From: Pycnococcus provasolii | Taxonomy: Eukaryota > Chlorophyta > Pseudoscourfieldiophyceae > Pseudoscourfieldiales | Assembly (NCBI GenBank): GCA_049487715.1 | Contig: CP150576.1 | Coordinates: 1 to 64,000 of the forward strand | Direction: 5' to 3' | DNA: 64,000 nt | Part shown: positions 35,490-46,700 of the stretch, piece after piece | How the letters are laid out: each line of letters opens with the position of its first letter | Position numbering within the stretch: position 1 is the stretch's first letter | Translations under genes and position numbers: made by a program | Notes under the pieces: model-generated | Database searches by the model: none | What the model was told of the DNA's origin: nothing | The model's input: the letters and a program-made list of their open reading frames with translations, nothing else

Positions 35490-36596
35490 TTAAAGGCGCG
35501 ATCTCAGGCGACGTGGCAGCGGCGAGAAAGGGTTCGCGCGGCGCTCCTCTCCGAGCGTCGACCAACCGAATGCAGTCTTAGCCTCGCGCGCTTGCTTGCC
35601 TCGAATACCTTCGTCGGCACGCCACGCCTCGTCCGAAAACACGTGCGCAGCAAATGCCGCATTCGCTGGGCCGTACTCGTGTCCCGTTAGAGTTAGGCAT
35701 GAATCGGGCAGCGCCTTTCGGCGCGTCGGTGGCGGCTGGCCCACTCCACCACCCGCTGATGTCGCTTGCCCCTGCTCACCGAATGCCCACGCCAGTGCTC
35801 TTGTAGCTTCCTCCGCTGTATTTTCAAAGAATTTTCCCACTCCCAGGCGAAACAGCGCGTCGCCCGTAAACACAGCTCTTGCACTAGGCAAACGCGCATC
35901 CTCTTCATCGTCACGCAAACTTGGTTGCATCATGACGAGGTTTTTATTTGGCGCCTGCGCGACGTCAAAGTCAATCTCCTCCGAAGTCGCTGGCGCGACG
36001 TAAAACGACGCGTGGCCTTTCGTGTGAAGTCCATAGACTGGAAGCATGCCTATGGCGACTTTCCCGCCAACAATCGCAAACACTCCAGGCTGTTTGATTG
36101 CGTGCGTCGTCTCAGGTACATTATCTTTCGCAGGTGCGATAATTGGCACATCTGGAAGTTCTCTTCTGACATCCGCGTGTCCCGCGCAGTGGTCCCAGTG
36201 GTGGTGCGTGCACAAAACAAGCGCAAGTTTCGCGTCCAGCTTTGTGCACATCTGCGCTGTACTTCGGTAGTCGGCGACGTCCACCGCGACCGCCAGTCTG
36301 CCATCAGTTTCCGTTTCTACCACCATCAAGTACGACCAGTTATCAGACAAGACGGGCACGGCGTGAATCGTGAGTCCTAGCGCTACGTCGGCAAGAATGA
36401 CGTCTGTGTCGTTCGGCAAGGACGTGTGTGGCTTCGCCCCCGTCGCCATGCGAGTGAGAATGCGTCCGATGGCAGTGTTGTAGACGGGGTAGAGTATGCG
36501 CAAAGCGGTGGATCGGTGTAGGGACAGGCCGACACGTGTATGTGCGTTGTTCATGGAGGGCGAGGGCGAGGGCGAGGGCGGTGCGTCGTCCGCCAT
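35490..36596 (-). CDS. Hydroxyacylglutathione hydrolase (glyoxalase II), C-terminus frameshifted
   Basis: I start at the product MADDAPPSPSPSPSMNNAHT because upstream codons run towards the divergent AlkB-like gene. The metallo-beta-lactamase fold is clear: THHHWDHCAGH near residue 129 (the binuclear metal HxHxDH site), GKVAIGMLPVYGLHTKGHAS, FTGDALFRLGVGKFFE and LTGHEYGPANAAFA. Glyoxalase II hydrolyses S-lactoylglutathione to lactate and glutathione in methylglyoxal detoxification. After STLGEERRANPF the frame runs into 11 unrelated residues and a stop at 35490. A shifted frame continues with PFLAAATSPEIAPLITAALK to LRVLRDAKVGL and stops at 35371, matching the usual C-terminus. So one base appears lost near 35525-35533. 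The N-terminus may be a mitochondrial presequence. Confidence 0.85.
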   Translation of the reverse strand: MADDAPPSPSPSPSMNNAHTRVGLSLHRSTALRILYPVYNTAIGRILTRMATGAKPHTSLPNDTDVILADVALGLTIHAVPVLSDNWSYLMVVETETDGRLAVAVDVADYRSTAQMCTKLDAKLALVLCTHHHWDHCAGHADVRRELPDVPIIAPAKDNVPETTHAIKQPGVFAIVGGKVAIGMLPVYGLHTKGHASFYVAPATSEEIDFDVAQAPNKNLVMMQPSLRDDEEDARLPSARAVFTGDALFRLGVGKFFENTAEEATRALAWAFGEQGQATSAGGGVGQPPPTRRKALPDSCLTLTGHEYGPANAAFAAHVFSDEAWRADEGIRGKQAREAKTAFGWSTLGEERRANPFSPLPRRLRSRL

Positions 36597-36686
36597 GGAA
36601 CGAAAAGAACGTGAAGCCCGGGGCGGAGGGGAATTCCCCGAGCCGGTGGGCGCTCCGGGCGGCGTAGGTCTCACTTCACTCGCCTC

Positions 36687-38051
36687 GTGATGGCGGCTCC
36701 AATTCGCCACCATGCCGTCCCGCGTTGCCAAGCGTTATCAGGCGTTCGTGCACGTCGGCGGACACACACGCGCGCTCATGCACGTGCAATCCTTGCAGCA
36801 GCAGCACCATCAGCGAGCTATAAAACACCCACTGCGCAGCAAGCCATCCAAGAAGCTTCCACGCTCGAGCACCTTGCGGCAGCATCAAACTTACTCGTGT
36901 TACCTGACGAAATCAACTCTCAGCAAAGTCACCTCAAACAGCACATACACCAGATTAAAAGACAGGCGGCGGCGACGCGCGCGCTCGTCAAGGCTGTGAA
37001 GTTATCACGCACGTCGGCGCAAGATGGACAAGAATACTGCTCAAAACTTGCGCGGTTCGCAAGAGCAGCCGCCTTGCCATCCACCGCCACGGAAGACGAT
37101 GCGGCGGACGCGGCGCGATGTGCAACGGCGCTGCACGCAATTGCAAGTCTCGTCGCATACGGAAATCAACATCTTTCGGACCACGTGCTCGAGTATGCAT
37201 CTCAGCTCGCAGTACGCGTCGACGCACATGTCAAAAGCCTTCCGCTCTCGCTTGCCACGCAAACACGGTGGGCGTGCGAGTGCCTTGGCGTTGACGCCAC
37301 ACCCGAAGCAATAACTTTCGTGGCATCGCAAGCGCCATTTCATGTTAGTGTCGGTGAACTGCAAGATGCGCTCGATGTCCAGCTCCTCGCAGATGCCATT
37401 CCGTTCGCCAAGGAGTTGCTCGTAACGCGAAGTGGCACCAAGGTGCTTGAGCGGCGGAGCACCTGCTGGATGGCGGACGAAGACGTCGGTGGCCTCGCCT
37501 ATAGCGGCAAGATCATGCTCCCCAAGCCCTTTGTGCGAGAAGTGGCTGAGCTGCGCGATGCGCTGCACGCGACGTACGGATTCTACAGCGATTGCTGCTT
37601 AATTAATCTGTATGCCGACGGGTCGTGCGCATGCCGTTGGCATTTTGATCCAGAGCACGGCGAGGCACTTGACGTTCCACGCGCGAAGTGGGATGCAAGG
37701 CAGGCGGTAGTTAGCGTTGGTGCCAGCCGACGCTTCGTCTTCCGACCGCGGCGCATGTCTGGCGATCCTTCTCCGCAAACAAAAGACGAGGATGTGCATC
37801 AATTTGTTGTTCGGGAGGGTGACGTCGTCTGGATGTACGATGACTGTCAGGACGCGTGGGAGCACGCTGTTCTAAAAGACGACGACGGTTGCGTCGAAGC
37901 TGGCCCTCGCATATCGATTGTCTTTAAGTCTGCTCTCATACAGCCTGGTGGAGGCAAGGGCCACCCGCTGAATAAAGCTGGCAGCCGTCGTGAGCGCGCG
38001 AGGCGCCGGGATGCCGGGAAGCAAGTGCCGAAAGGAAAGAATAAAAGCTGA
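36687..38051 (+). CDS. AlkB-like 2-oxoglutarate/Fe(II) dioxygenase
   Basis: The 454-aa protein has a catalytic half at the C-terminus. LINLYADGSCACRWHFDPEH gives the iron ligands H319 and D321; H393 in DAWEHAV is the third ligand; R408 in GPRISIVFK is the 2-oxoglutarate salt-bridge Arg. The NxYxDGxxxxxxHxD spacing is that of AlkB-family nucleic acid or protein demethylases. The N-terminal 230 residues are helical and unassigned, preceded by an Arg/Ala-rich start resembling an organelle transit peptide. The C-terminus is Lys/Arg-rich and could bind nucleic acid. The substrate (DNA, RNA or protein) is unknown. The stop codon TGA is also the first three bases of a dispersed repeat. Confidence 0.83.
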   Translation: MMAAPIRHHAVPRCQALSGVRARRRTHTRAHARAILAAAAPSASYKTPTAQQAIQEASTLEHLAAASNLLVLPDEINSQQSHLKQHIHQIKRQAAATRALVKAVKLSRTSAQDGQEYCSKLARFARAAALPSTATEDDAADAARCATALHAIASLVAYGNQHLSDHVLEYASQLAVRVDAHVKSLPLSLATQTRWACECLGVDATPEAITFVASQAPFHVSVGELQDALDVQLLADAIPFAKELLVTRSGTKVLERRSTCWMADEDVGGLAYSGKIMLPKPFVREVAELRDALHATYGFYSDCCLINLYADGSCACRWHFDPEHGEALDVPRAKWDARQAVVSVGASRRFVFRPRRMSGDPSPQTKDEDVHQFVVREGDVVWMYDDCQDAWEHAVLKDDDGCVEAGPRISIVFKSALIQPGGGKGHPLNKAGSRRERARRRDAGKQVPKGKNKS

Positions 38052-38121
38052 GATCCCTCATTCAGTAACGAAGTGTACTTTACTCTATCCAGCGGTTGTC
38101 CATTCACACCATTCACTTTCA
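38049..38121 (+). repeat. Stop-adjacent dispersed repeat, copy A (73 bp)
   Basis: It starts with the TGA of the AlkB-like gene, TGAGATCCCTCATTCAGTAA, and ends CACACCATTCACTTTCA. It matches 59778-59850 in 69 of 73 positions, and all four differences are transitions. It lies in the sense orientation of the upstream gene. Confidence 0.9.
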
Positions 38122-38165
38122 AGGATGTATATTTTATGTTTACAAAGAAGAGAGAAAATCTAAGT

Positions 38166-41100
38166 TCATTTTACGGCTGTCGCAGGACGCGCCATTTCGC
38201 CGTCCGCTGTCGACCGAACGTCGTCATTGTAAAGGGCAATCGCGTTGTCGTCGTCGTCGTCGTCGTCGTCGTCGCTCAGTCCTTGCGATTCGCCGGCGTT
38301 GCCGCCGGTAAAGAGGACAAATTCTTGACAACCCTCTGCAGAGGCCATTTTTGCCATTCCGACAAAGACAACCGCGTCGTCGAACAAAACGCGGAATTCG
38401 CGAACGCCTCGGCGTTTTGTCTTCACATAATTCCATATGCGAAGCGACGAGAAGCGGTGTCCGCTGGAAATGCACGGAAGCAGGAGACAAACTTCCGCCT
38501 TGCCAGTCCACGGCGCAAGCCAGCTGCTCGCAACGTGATCTTCGCTGTGCACGCCGTCCGCAAGCTTGTTCGGCGTTCGCGGGTCGTCGTCGCTGACGCT
38601 CCAGGGTGACGCAAATACGTTCGCGGGATCGAGAGGAAAGCCTTCGCCTGTCGTCGCATCAACGAGTTCCACACCCTGCAGGCCGACGTAGTGCTTGTCT
38701 CCCCAAGTGCGCGAAACGACAATCTTCACGTGGCTGAACGCTACGGGTGCAAGGTCTGCCACACCGCCGACGCCACGAGAAGGCGAGGGTTGCATAGCAT
38801 CACTCGAGAGAGATGTGAGGACGAGCTCCTGTGCAAACTCGCTGACCCACGGGACGCCAGGCGCCTTGCGCACCCAAACACCATCCACGGGGCCAAGGGC
38901 AACCCCGTCCAGCAACACGCGTACGAGGCGCACGCCACGAGAAGCGTCGTCCACGTTCTTGTTGTAGTTGTGCACACAGAGAGTGTGAACCTCTCTCTTC
39001 GGATCGAGAGTCAGTTCCACGAACGTTCCTCCGCCAGGCTCGAATGGCGCAAGCCACGTGTGCGAGACGTCGTCGAGAACGCCGTCCAGAAGCTTATCAG
39101 CCGTGCGCGGATCTGCGGAAGTACCATCCATCGCCTCGAAGTGCGGCGCACCAGTCGCGCTGAGAATTTCTACGGGCGTGCCACTCGCGTCAAGCAGCGA
39201 TATGTTCGACAAACCAGCGTAGTTGGCATCACCCCACGTCGCAAGCACCTCCAAACGAAGCAGTCGGCCTTTGACGCCAGCTGCGCTCGACGTCCCTGAG
39301 GTGAATGCCGCCGCAGACGACGACGACACCGGAGCTGTGGCACCTAGAGCTGCACCGCCGATGGCTGTGAAAGGGCGGTTCATGCTGGCACGAAGGCTTG
39401 CCGCTTTCGTAGATTCGTCCTCCTTCTCCGCGGTCGGTGGACGCTGCAGTCGCTCGATATCCTGGGTTATTATTAAGGTGGGTGGTTAGTAGGGTTAATA
39501 GAGTTTTCAGGGCAATTGGGTTGTTAAGGTTGTTGGATTACCTCAGCCGTGATGGCGTCATCGCCCAAGAGCGAATCGTCAGTCGCCGCGATTGCCTCCA
39601 GGCAAGCTTCGCTCTCCGTGAATAGAATGCACTCCGCTGCTTGGTAGCATCCCACGGCGGATCCAGGTGCGCGCCCCAACTCACCCTGGAAGATTGGCAG
39701 GCCGTCCAGAAGCACCGAGCAGTGGCGTACGCCGCGGTGGCTGTGTATGCGACTGATTGTTTAAGATGATCGTCGTGTTAGTCAGGGTAAGTCAAGTTGT
39801 TTCAGCAGGAGAACAAGGCAAGAAGAAAGTTATACCTCTTATTGTAATTCCAGATGCGCAGCATGCCAAGCGCGACTGCGGGAGATGTTTCAGGAGCTAG
39901 CGCGAAGCTCACGACGTGCTCCTGCTGGCGTGTGAATGGCGCGAGCCACATGTGCACGTCGTCGGACGTGGCGAACACGCCGTCGATGAGCTTATCTGGG
40001 GTTCGAGGGTCGTCTTCTAGTCCCGGAAGTTCACTCACGGACGATGGACTTGCGCCGAGAAGCTGCAGCGGGATTTCAGCGCCCGATCGGTCGAATGCCT
40101 GCACGCCAGCGAGCCCAATGTAGTGGCGATCGCCCCATGTTGTGTGGAGCAGGAGGTCGAGCACGTGACCAGCTGGCTCAAGTGGAATAATGAAGTCCGC
40201 CGTAGGCTGCTGTCCCTCTGCGTTGCCGGCAGAAAGCTCCGGCGTTGTGGCCGACGCCATGAGCACACCCGAGCTATTTGGCTGCTCGTTGAATGCATCG
40301 AGAGCGTCAGGCAAATCGAGGGGAAGCTCGGCGCCCACACTTGCCAGGAGGTTGTCCTCGTCGTGCAAGGAACCGCGCAGCATTGGCGCGAGATCATCCG
40401 AATCTTTGGAAGTACCGACACCCCGCTGAAGACGGCCCGCCTGCGTGCGGCTGAAGAATGCCAGACTATCCCAACTCGCCTCGAGATGGCTGTTGCCACG
40501 CTGGCGGCGGCGAGGATGTGGTGCCGGCTCCTCGCTCGCTATTGGTGCTGCCGACGCATCTTTTTCTTCGTCTTCGTCGCTGGTTGCAGCGCGCCGCGGC
40601 CCTGCGGGCGTTCCCGCACGCCGTCCCGCGGACGGCATTCGGGAAGCAGAGGCACGAAGTGTCGACGTGTCCTCCGCTCCCGTCGCTTCCTGCTCCTCGC
40701 TTTTTGCGTCAGCAAACCAAAGCGGGCGAGCGGCAGCACCGTCACTGTCCGCAATCTTCGTAGATTTTTTCTTCAGCGCGGAGGCTGGACTGGCATTCAC
40801 CGCCGCCGTCGTCGATGCCTTGGCGCCCTCGTCCATCCTATCCGTCTGCACCGCGGTTTCGCAAGTTTCGGGAGTAAGTGGTGCCTGCGGCGGGCTGGTG
40901 CTTGCTGGCAACGCGGCACCTTGTATGTCGTCAGTCTGCGCCGCCGATGACTTTGTCGGCACTTCCGCCTGAAAGCACTTGTCCACTCCAGCAGAGGATG
41001 TTGCCTCCCTTGCCGCCCTTGCCTCGGCAGCACCCTCGTCGCCGAGCGAAATGCCCTGCTCAAGGGCCTCAAGTGCGCGCATGAGCTCAGCACGACGCGC

Positions 41101-42126
41101 GCCATCGAGCGCACGCATGCGACGCATGATCGCAATGTCGTCGGCTGCCGGTGCTGCACTCGCGGGAGTCGCGCTGGGAATCTCGTTCGCGGTCGTCGCC
41201 GGCTGTATCCGGTGGCGTGCACTCGCCTGCCTGTTCTCCTCCTTGAGCGCCTGGACAACGCGGCTGATCTCCGCAACGTCCTTCGCGGCACTTTTCAGGC
41301 TTGCGTTCTCAGCCTTGACGCGTGTCGCGCTGAGTGGCCGAGACGACATGCGCGCAGGCGGCGCCTCGTCCTCCAGCGGCGCCGTCGCTTCCTCCTCAAG
41401 CTCGTCGACGGGATCTTCCACCACCTCATCGTCGTCGACGTCGTCTTGATGTTGAAAGTACACACTTCTTTGCTGCTGCTGCTGCTTGTACGGGCTGTCT
41501 ACTTCGACGTTGTCCAGTTCGTCCTCCTCCTCGATGTCGTCGAACGTCTCGTCGCCGTAGTCGACGAAGCCTTCGTCCGGCGCCTCCGCTGCAACGGCGG
41601 CATGCTGTGCCAAGCTGTCTACATTGGGTGGCGTAACAATCTCCGCCTGCTCCCGACGATAGGTTGACAGTGCGGCTGCGTACCCCGCCGCGGCCGACGC
41701 GTCCACCCAGTTTCTGCGCGGTGGTCTGATGCCCGCCGCTGCGGCGGCCGCCGCGGCGGTCGCCTCCCTCTTCCTTCGTTCGTCGACGCTCTGCGCGTTC
41801 GCGCCGTTCAGCGCGGTCATGAATCCCTCTTCCCTTCTCCGCAGCTCCTCCAAGTGCGACTCCTGAGGCTGAGGCTGGGAGGTTGCCAGGGCGAGGGAGG
41901 CCACACCCACAGCAGGGGGCCCGGCACACCACTGCTTTCTCTGAGGCGGCTGAGAAAGCAGCTCATAGGAATTGTGAGCCTGAGCATCAAGTCCACATGT
42001 CCCATCATCCAGCCCCATCATCCTGGAGCTGTTCTCTTCCAAGGACTCTTCACCGTACGGACCAGGCGGGGACGGCATGACGGAACAGAAGAAGAATCTT
42101 GATTGTTTTTCGAAATGAACTTTCAA
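38166..42126 (-). CDS. KATNIP: KATNIP (KIAA0556)-like ciliary protein, three exons
   Basis: Exons are 42126-39836, 39740-39542 and 39461-38166. Introns are 39741-39835 (95 bp, donor GTATAA, acceptor CACAG) and 39462-39541 (80 bp, donor GTAATC, acceptor CCCAG). Both junctions keep the frame: IWNYNK-S-HRGVRHCSVLLDG across the first and DAITAE-DIERLQRPP across the second. The product is about 1261 aa. The first 600 residues are disordered and acidic; three DUF4457-type repeats follow, each with TWGDxxYxGL, DDPRTxDKLxDGV, WLAPF/W and IWNYxK. This is the repeated module of KATNIP, the katanin-interacting protein of the ciliary base mutated in Joubert syndrome. The start may be the Met at 42078. 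It is the longest split gene in the window. Confidence 0.82.
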
Positions 42127-43777
42127 ACGAAGAGGGCAGGGGGGGGAAAGACAAGCACAAGCAGGCCGCGGATCTCCCTAACCTCCCCGGACCCCCCCGG
42201 GAACAAAAGCCCCCCGGGGGGAAACAAAACGGCAGAAGAAGCAGCTCATAGTTGGTAATAAGTGGCCGCGGGATAGTTCCCACGGGTGTTTCTTTCCGCT
42301 TCTCGGGCGGGCCCCCTCCCCTTTTTTGCTTGGGGATACCTCCTTGCTCATTTCTCCCGAGTGGGAGGAAGAGGCCCGCCTCAACTTCGTTGCGGATTGT
42401 GTCATGTGTGGGAGCAGTGAGTGGCGCGCCGGGCTGAATTGGATGCAAGGACGTCGTGCACACGTGCGCTAGCTGGAGTGGCTGAATCGGCGGCGGCGGG
42501 CGGCTCATCTGGTGGCGGCTCGGCGGCGGCGCAAGCTGCAATCACTGTGAGGTGAACCCCTAAACGGGATACGCCGAACTGCCAAAACCCCCAACAAGAA
42601 AGACCGATCCATTTCGGCCACTGCCATCACCCCGCTATGGAAGGACATCAACACCACCGGCTGGAAACAGATTTACATCGTACCCACCGGAACGGAGCTC
42701 TTCGCCCATCCAAACGGGGCAAGCGCAGGCAAAACAATGTCGCGACGCCGCGTGGTGTGCGTGGCGTCGCCAATGATTCTCCCTGCCGGCTCCGCCGCGG
42801 CCACAAGTCCCCACTGAACCGGGGCCTTAACAAGGGGTCCCCAAATCTCATCTAATCTAGATCTCTCCCCCTCCCCTTAAACCCCTACTCTCCCTCTCCT
42901 GGCGTGACAACAAAATGGCCCGTACAAATACTCAGACTGAGCGCAGCCATATCTTCCGAACCACGGAAGTTAACACGACACCTGCGACTAAAAGGAGTGA
43001 AACTCATCGGCACCGAAGCCATGCAAGACGGCGATTACATCTCTGCCATCACCAGCATCGACACGAAGTCGCACGGACCGATGAACGTATACACCACGGC
43101 TCTTCTCGAACGCTATCCGCATCTATGGCAGAAGTTCACTGATCTCATCATCTCAGCAACAAAACGCCAAAGAATAGCCGGATCATGCACAGAGTTAAGG
43201 CACGTGGTGGAACTGTCGCCGCAGCGCGCGACCGCAGTGATGTCGCCGCAGCGCGAAGCGCGCATTGCGACACCCCCTGCTACGCCAGGGCGAGGAGGTC
43301 CGACAACGCCGGGGACGCCTCAGACCGAGGCCTACCTCAGAGTAAGTGTTAATCTCACAACCGTCACAGAGGTACTCCTGAGGTGGTTATCCCTGACGTC
43401 CTCGGACGTCCGGTGTTGCGGTACCGGGGGGAGTGGGTTTTCGAAACGCCTTAAACAACGGGGAATTTGGGTGGGGAAAAGAGTAAAAAACAGGGAAATA
43501 CCATTCCATGTAACCAAGATTTTGGTCGGGGAAAGATCGGGGTTTGGGGAAGAACCCCCCCCCCCCCCGTGGCAATATAGCGCTATCGCCAAGCCCCTAA
43601 AATATATCATGGTAGAGAAGCCTGGTAGTCGATTAAGGCTAGTTTTTAGTTTTTACCATTTGCTGTTCGTGAAAAGGGGCGAAAAACCAAAACGTTTTTA
43701 TTCTACCTACGACTTTCGGTGGGGCGGACACCCATTTTTAGTTTTACCGCCTCTTTGGTTCTGTCCTCGACCTTAGT
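42127..43777. other. Unassigned 1.65-kb region between divergent large genes
   Basis: The base composition is uneven: G-run and C-run rich at about 42130-42230 and 43557-43570, and T-rich at 43600-43770. A plus-strand open stretch at about 42547-42816, without an early ATG, contains ITPLWKDINTTGWKQIYIVP. A further open frame lies at 42904-43776. These may be pieces of an unknown gene or a decayed repeat; no family is recognised. Confidence 0.4.
42904..43776 (+). CDS. Unrecognised ORF, doubtful
   Basis: The 290-codon frame begins MTTKWPVQILRLS. Its first half looks codon-biased (LTRHLRLKGVKLIGTEAMQD and HGPMNVYTTALLERYPHLWQ) and leads into Ser-Pro and Thr-Pro repeats (SPQREARIATPPATPG). The second half, after about residue 145, loses the G/C third-position bias, contains a C11 run and looks non-coding, so the true gene may end at or splice near 43341. 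I cannot name a function. Confidence 0.25.
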   Translation: MTTKWPVQILRLSAAISSEPRKLTRHLRLKGVKLIGTEAMQDGDYISAITSIDTKSHGPMNVYTTALLERYPHLWQKFTDLIISATKRQRIAGSCTELRHVVELSPQRATAVMSPQREARIATPPATPGRGGPTTPGTPQTEAYLRVSVNLTTVTEVLLRWLSLTSSDVRCCGTGGSGFSKRLKQRGIWVGKRVKNREIPFHVTKILVGERSGFGEEPPPPPWQYSAIAKPLKYIMVEKPGSRLRLVFSFYHLLFVKRGEKPKRFYSTYDFRWGGHPFLVLPPLWFCPRP

Positions 43778-46700
43778 TTGACCATGATCCACATCGGGGC
43801 CTTAAGTCGAAAATGCCGCGTGCCGCGTGCGAGTGGTACAGTATCCAATGCGCGTGCTTCTTTCTTTTCCCTCCGTGCGACGATTCCCTCTCCGGGCGGC
43901 AATTATTGGCAAACCGCTTCCGGGGCGCCCACGTGCGTCGTCTTCCACGGGTTCGCGCGAAACAAGGTCACCAAACGCAACCCCGGGGTGATGCTGATGC
44001 CCTCCGCCACCATGAACCGCCACACGCGGCGTCGGCGCTCCCGGCCGCCAGCACGCGTGCAAGGACACTGCGCCATGATCGCAGGCCTGCTCGTCGTCGC
44101 GTGCATAGCGGCTTCTATTTGCACACGCACAGCAGAAGCCGCGTGGGTGTACCACCGCCACGTCGTGCAAGATGCCTTAGCCGCGCGGATCGAAGTTACC
44201 AAGCACGTCGACAAGTCGAACAAGGGAACGCCGCCCGCGCAGCCGCCCGGATTCGACAACCACTTCGCCATTGGCCAGAGATGTCCTGCGAGAGGGGAGA
44301 GAGGAGGGCCGTACCGCGCTCTTGTCAAGTTCCCGATGGACACGCTAGCCAGCCTAGACATCGCAAGGGCGGAGGTCAAGATAAGCCTGCGTCGATACGA
44401 CTTCAAAAGCGAGACCGTTGAGGTGCACCGACTCGCGGGAGACTTTGACAAAGCCGTCACACCGTCGAACGCGCCTGCGCGAACTAGCGACGTTGCACTA
44501 GCAACGGCTGACGTGTCCGACTCGGTGCGCGGCGTTTGGACGGATGTGGCGCTGAACGTCACGCAGAACCTCATACACGACGTCGAGAGGGGATACGGCA
44601 CGTTTGCCGTATCGCTCAGTGGCGACGAGGCGAACTGCTTCACGCGCTCCGCACTCAAGTCGAGCGCAAGCCTCGTGATCACGCACCAAACGGACGGCAC
44701 GCCACCCGAGGCGACTCTCGTCGGAGCGCCGAGAAGTCCGAGCGCGTCAGCCGAGTCGCGGCTCAGCTTCGTCGGTAGCGACGAGGAGAGCGGAGTGAGC
44801 CACTTCGAGTGCTCGCTCGACGGAGGCGACTACCTGCCGTGCACATCGCCTTGGCGGTACCTCAGCCTGCTCGACGGCACGCACACGTTTGACGTGCGCG
44901 CCGTCGACCGCGCGGGTAATGTGGGAACTCCCTCGTCGGCGACGCCATGGATCGTTGACACATCCGCGCCCGTCGTGTCCATCTACAGCGCGCCAGTGGC
45001 GAAGAGCGACTCCGCATCTGCCACATTCGCATTCACGTTCAGTGACCCCAAGCCCGTCGACGGCGACGGCGCGACGAGCGGCGTCGCCTCCGTGCGCTGT
45101 CAGCTTGACGGAGGAGCTCTCAGCCGATGCAGCTCGCCGATGACGTACACGGGACTCACGGAAGGAGAGCACACGTTCGTCGTGCACGTCACGGACGAGG
45201 CGAACAACACGGGAGTGTCGAACGTGCACTCGTGGACGGTGGACCTACCACCCGCCGTTGCGCTCGAGCTCGTCGTGGATGCCGAAGAGGCTCCTTCTCG
45301 GGGTGTTGGTCGCAATGCCGCCGCCGCTCGCGCCGCAAAGCGTCGCGGTGCGGGGCGAGATGCGCGCATCGTGCGTGGCGAATTTACGGTTCGCGTTGCG
45401 TGGAGCGAACTTGTGCATAATTTTGACGAAGCGGACATTCAGTTGACTGGTGCCGCGGCGGAGATTTTGTCGCTGTCGGTTGACAAGAAGTCGCCGGGAC
45501 CTGGAACGGTGTACGTGCTTGCCATGAAGCCGCGCTCCTCGGGAACTCTCACCATCTCGGTTCCGGCTGATTCTGCAAAAGACGCGAATGGACGCGCGAA
45601 TCCTCTCCCGGCGCCATCGCTCACGGTGACGTGCGACCTCGACGCACCCGTCGCACGCATCGTGGGCGAGCCAGCAATTGCCGACGGCGCATTCATTGCA
45701 ACCTTTGCATGGAATGAGGCGGTGTTCGGATTCGATCCCACGAACGAGGCACTCTTCGCGGGATTGCCCGTGGCAGTTGAGGAAGTGATGAAAGGCGGCA
45801 ACCAAGCTGCACCGTCTGCAACTAGCTTTTCCGTTCGAATCGTGCCAAAGAATGTTGGAACGCTCAAAATACTCGTTCCCAAGGACGTGGCGCAGGACGC
45901 CGCGGGCAACGCCAACGCCGCCATGGATAGTGCCGCGTCCATTCAAGTTGTGAGCGGAACATCCTTCGTCTTGTCGCGAGAAGAGAAAGGACAAACTCGC
46001 GTGCGTCGATTCACCGCAGGCCTTGACGCGCTCGGTGACGCGCAGATACTCCCAATAAATCTCGCGGATGATGCTGTCTCAACTGCCACTGTAGATCGGA
46101 CCGGGCGCCTTCTGATCGCGGATGCGGCAACTTCCTCTATTCAATTCTTCGGTGCCGATCTGAGTCCTGATGCCACCCTGCATGGTTTTGCGAACGTAAG
46201 CTCCATCGCTATTGACGAAGCGTCGGGAGTCATCTTCGTTGCACATGGCGCGGGTGACGCGCACGGAATTTGGGCTGTGAACGCGACAACGGGCGAGACG
46301 TTGAATCGTATCGATGTCGACGCCACGAGTGCGAGCGGCGACGACGACGACGAAGACACAAAGCCTGTGAGACTGCATCACGCGGACGCGCTTGCATTTG
46401 ACGGATCGTCCACGCTCTATGCCCTCGATGCCAAGCAGGGCGTGGCCCTTGCCTTTCTTACGCAAGCAGGTGCTGCGGCTGGAGCGAGCAGGTTTACAAA
46501 TGAATCGTCTTTTGCACACCCGAAGGCAATTGAGGTGGATGGCGATGGGTATGTATACGTTGCGGATGGTGACAGGGTGCACATATTCGCAAGGAATGGA
46601 AAGTTAGCTGGCATGATTGACGCGTCGGCGCTCCCCAAGGGTGGCACGTTCCGCCCCGTAAGCCTTGCGATGGATCGTCATGCTAGACTTCTTGTGGGTA

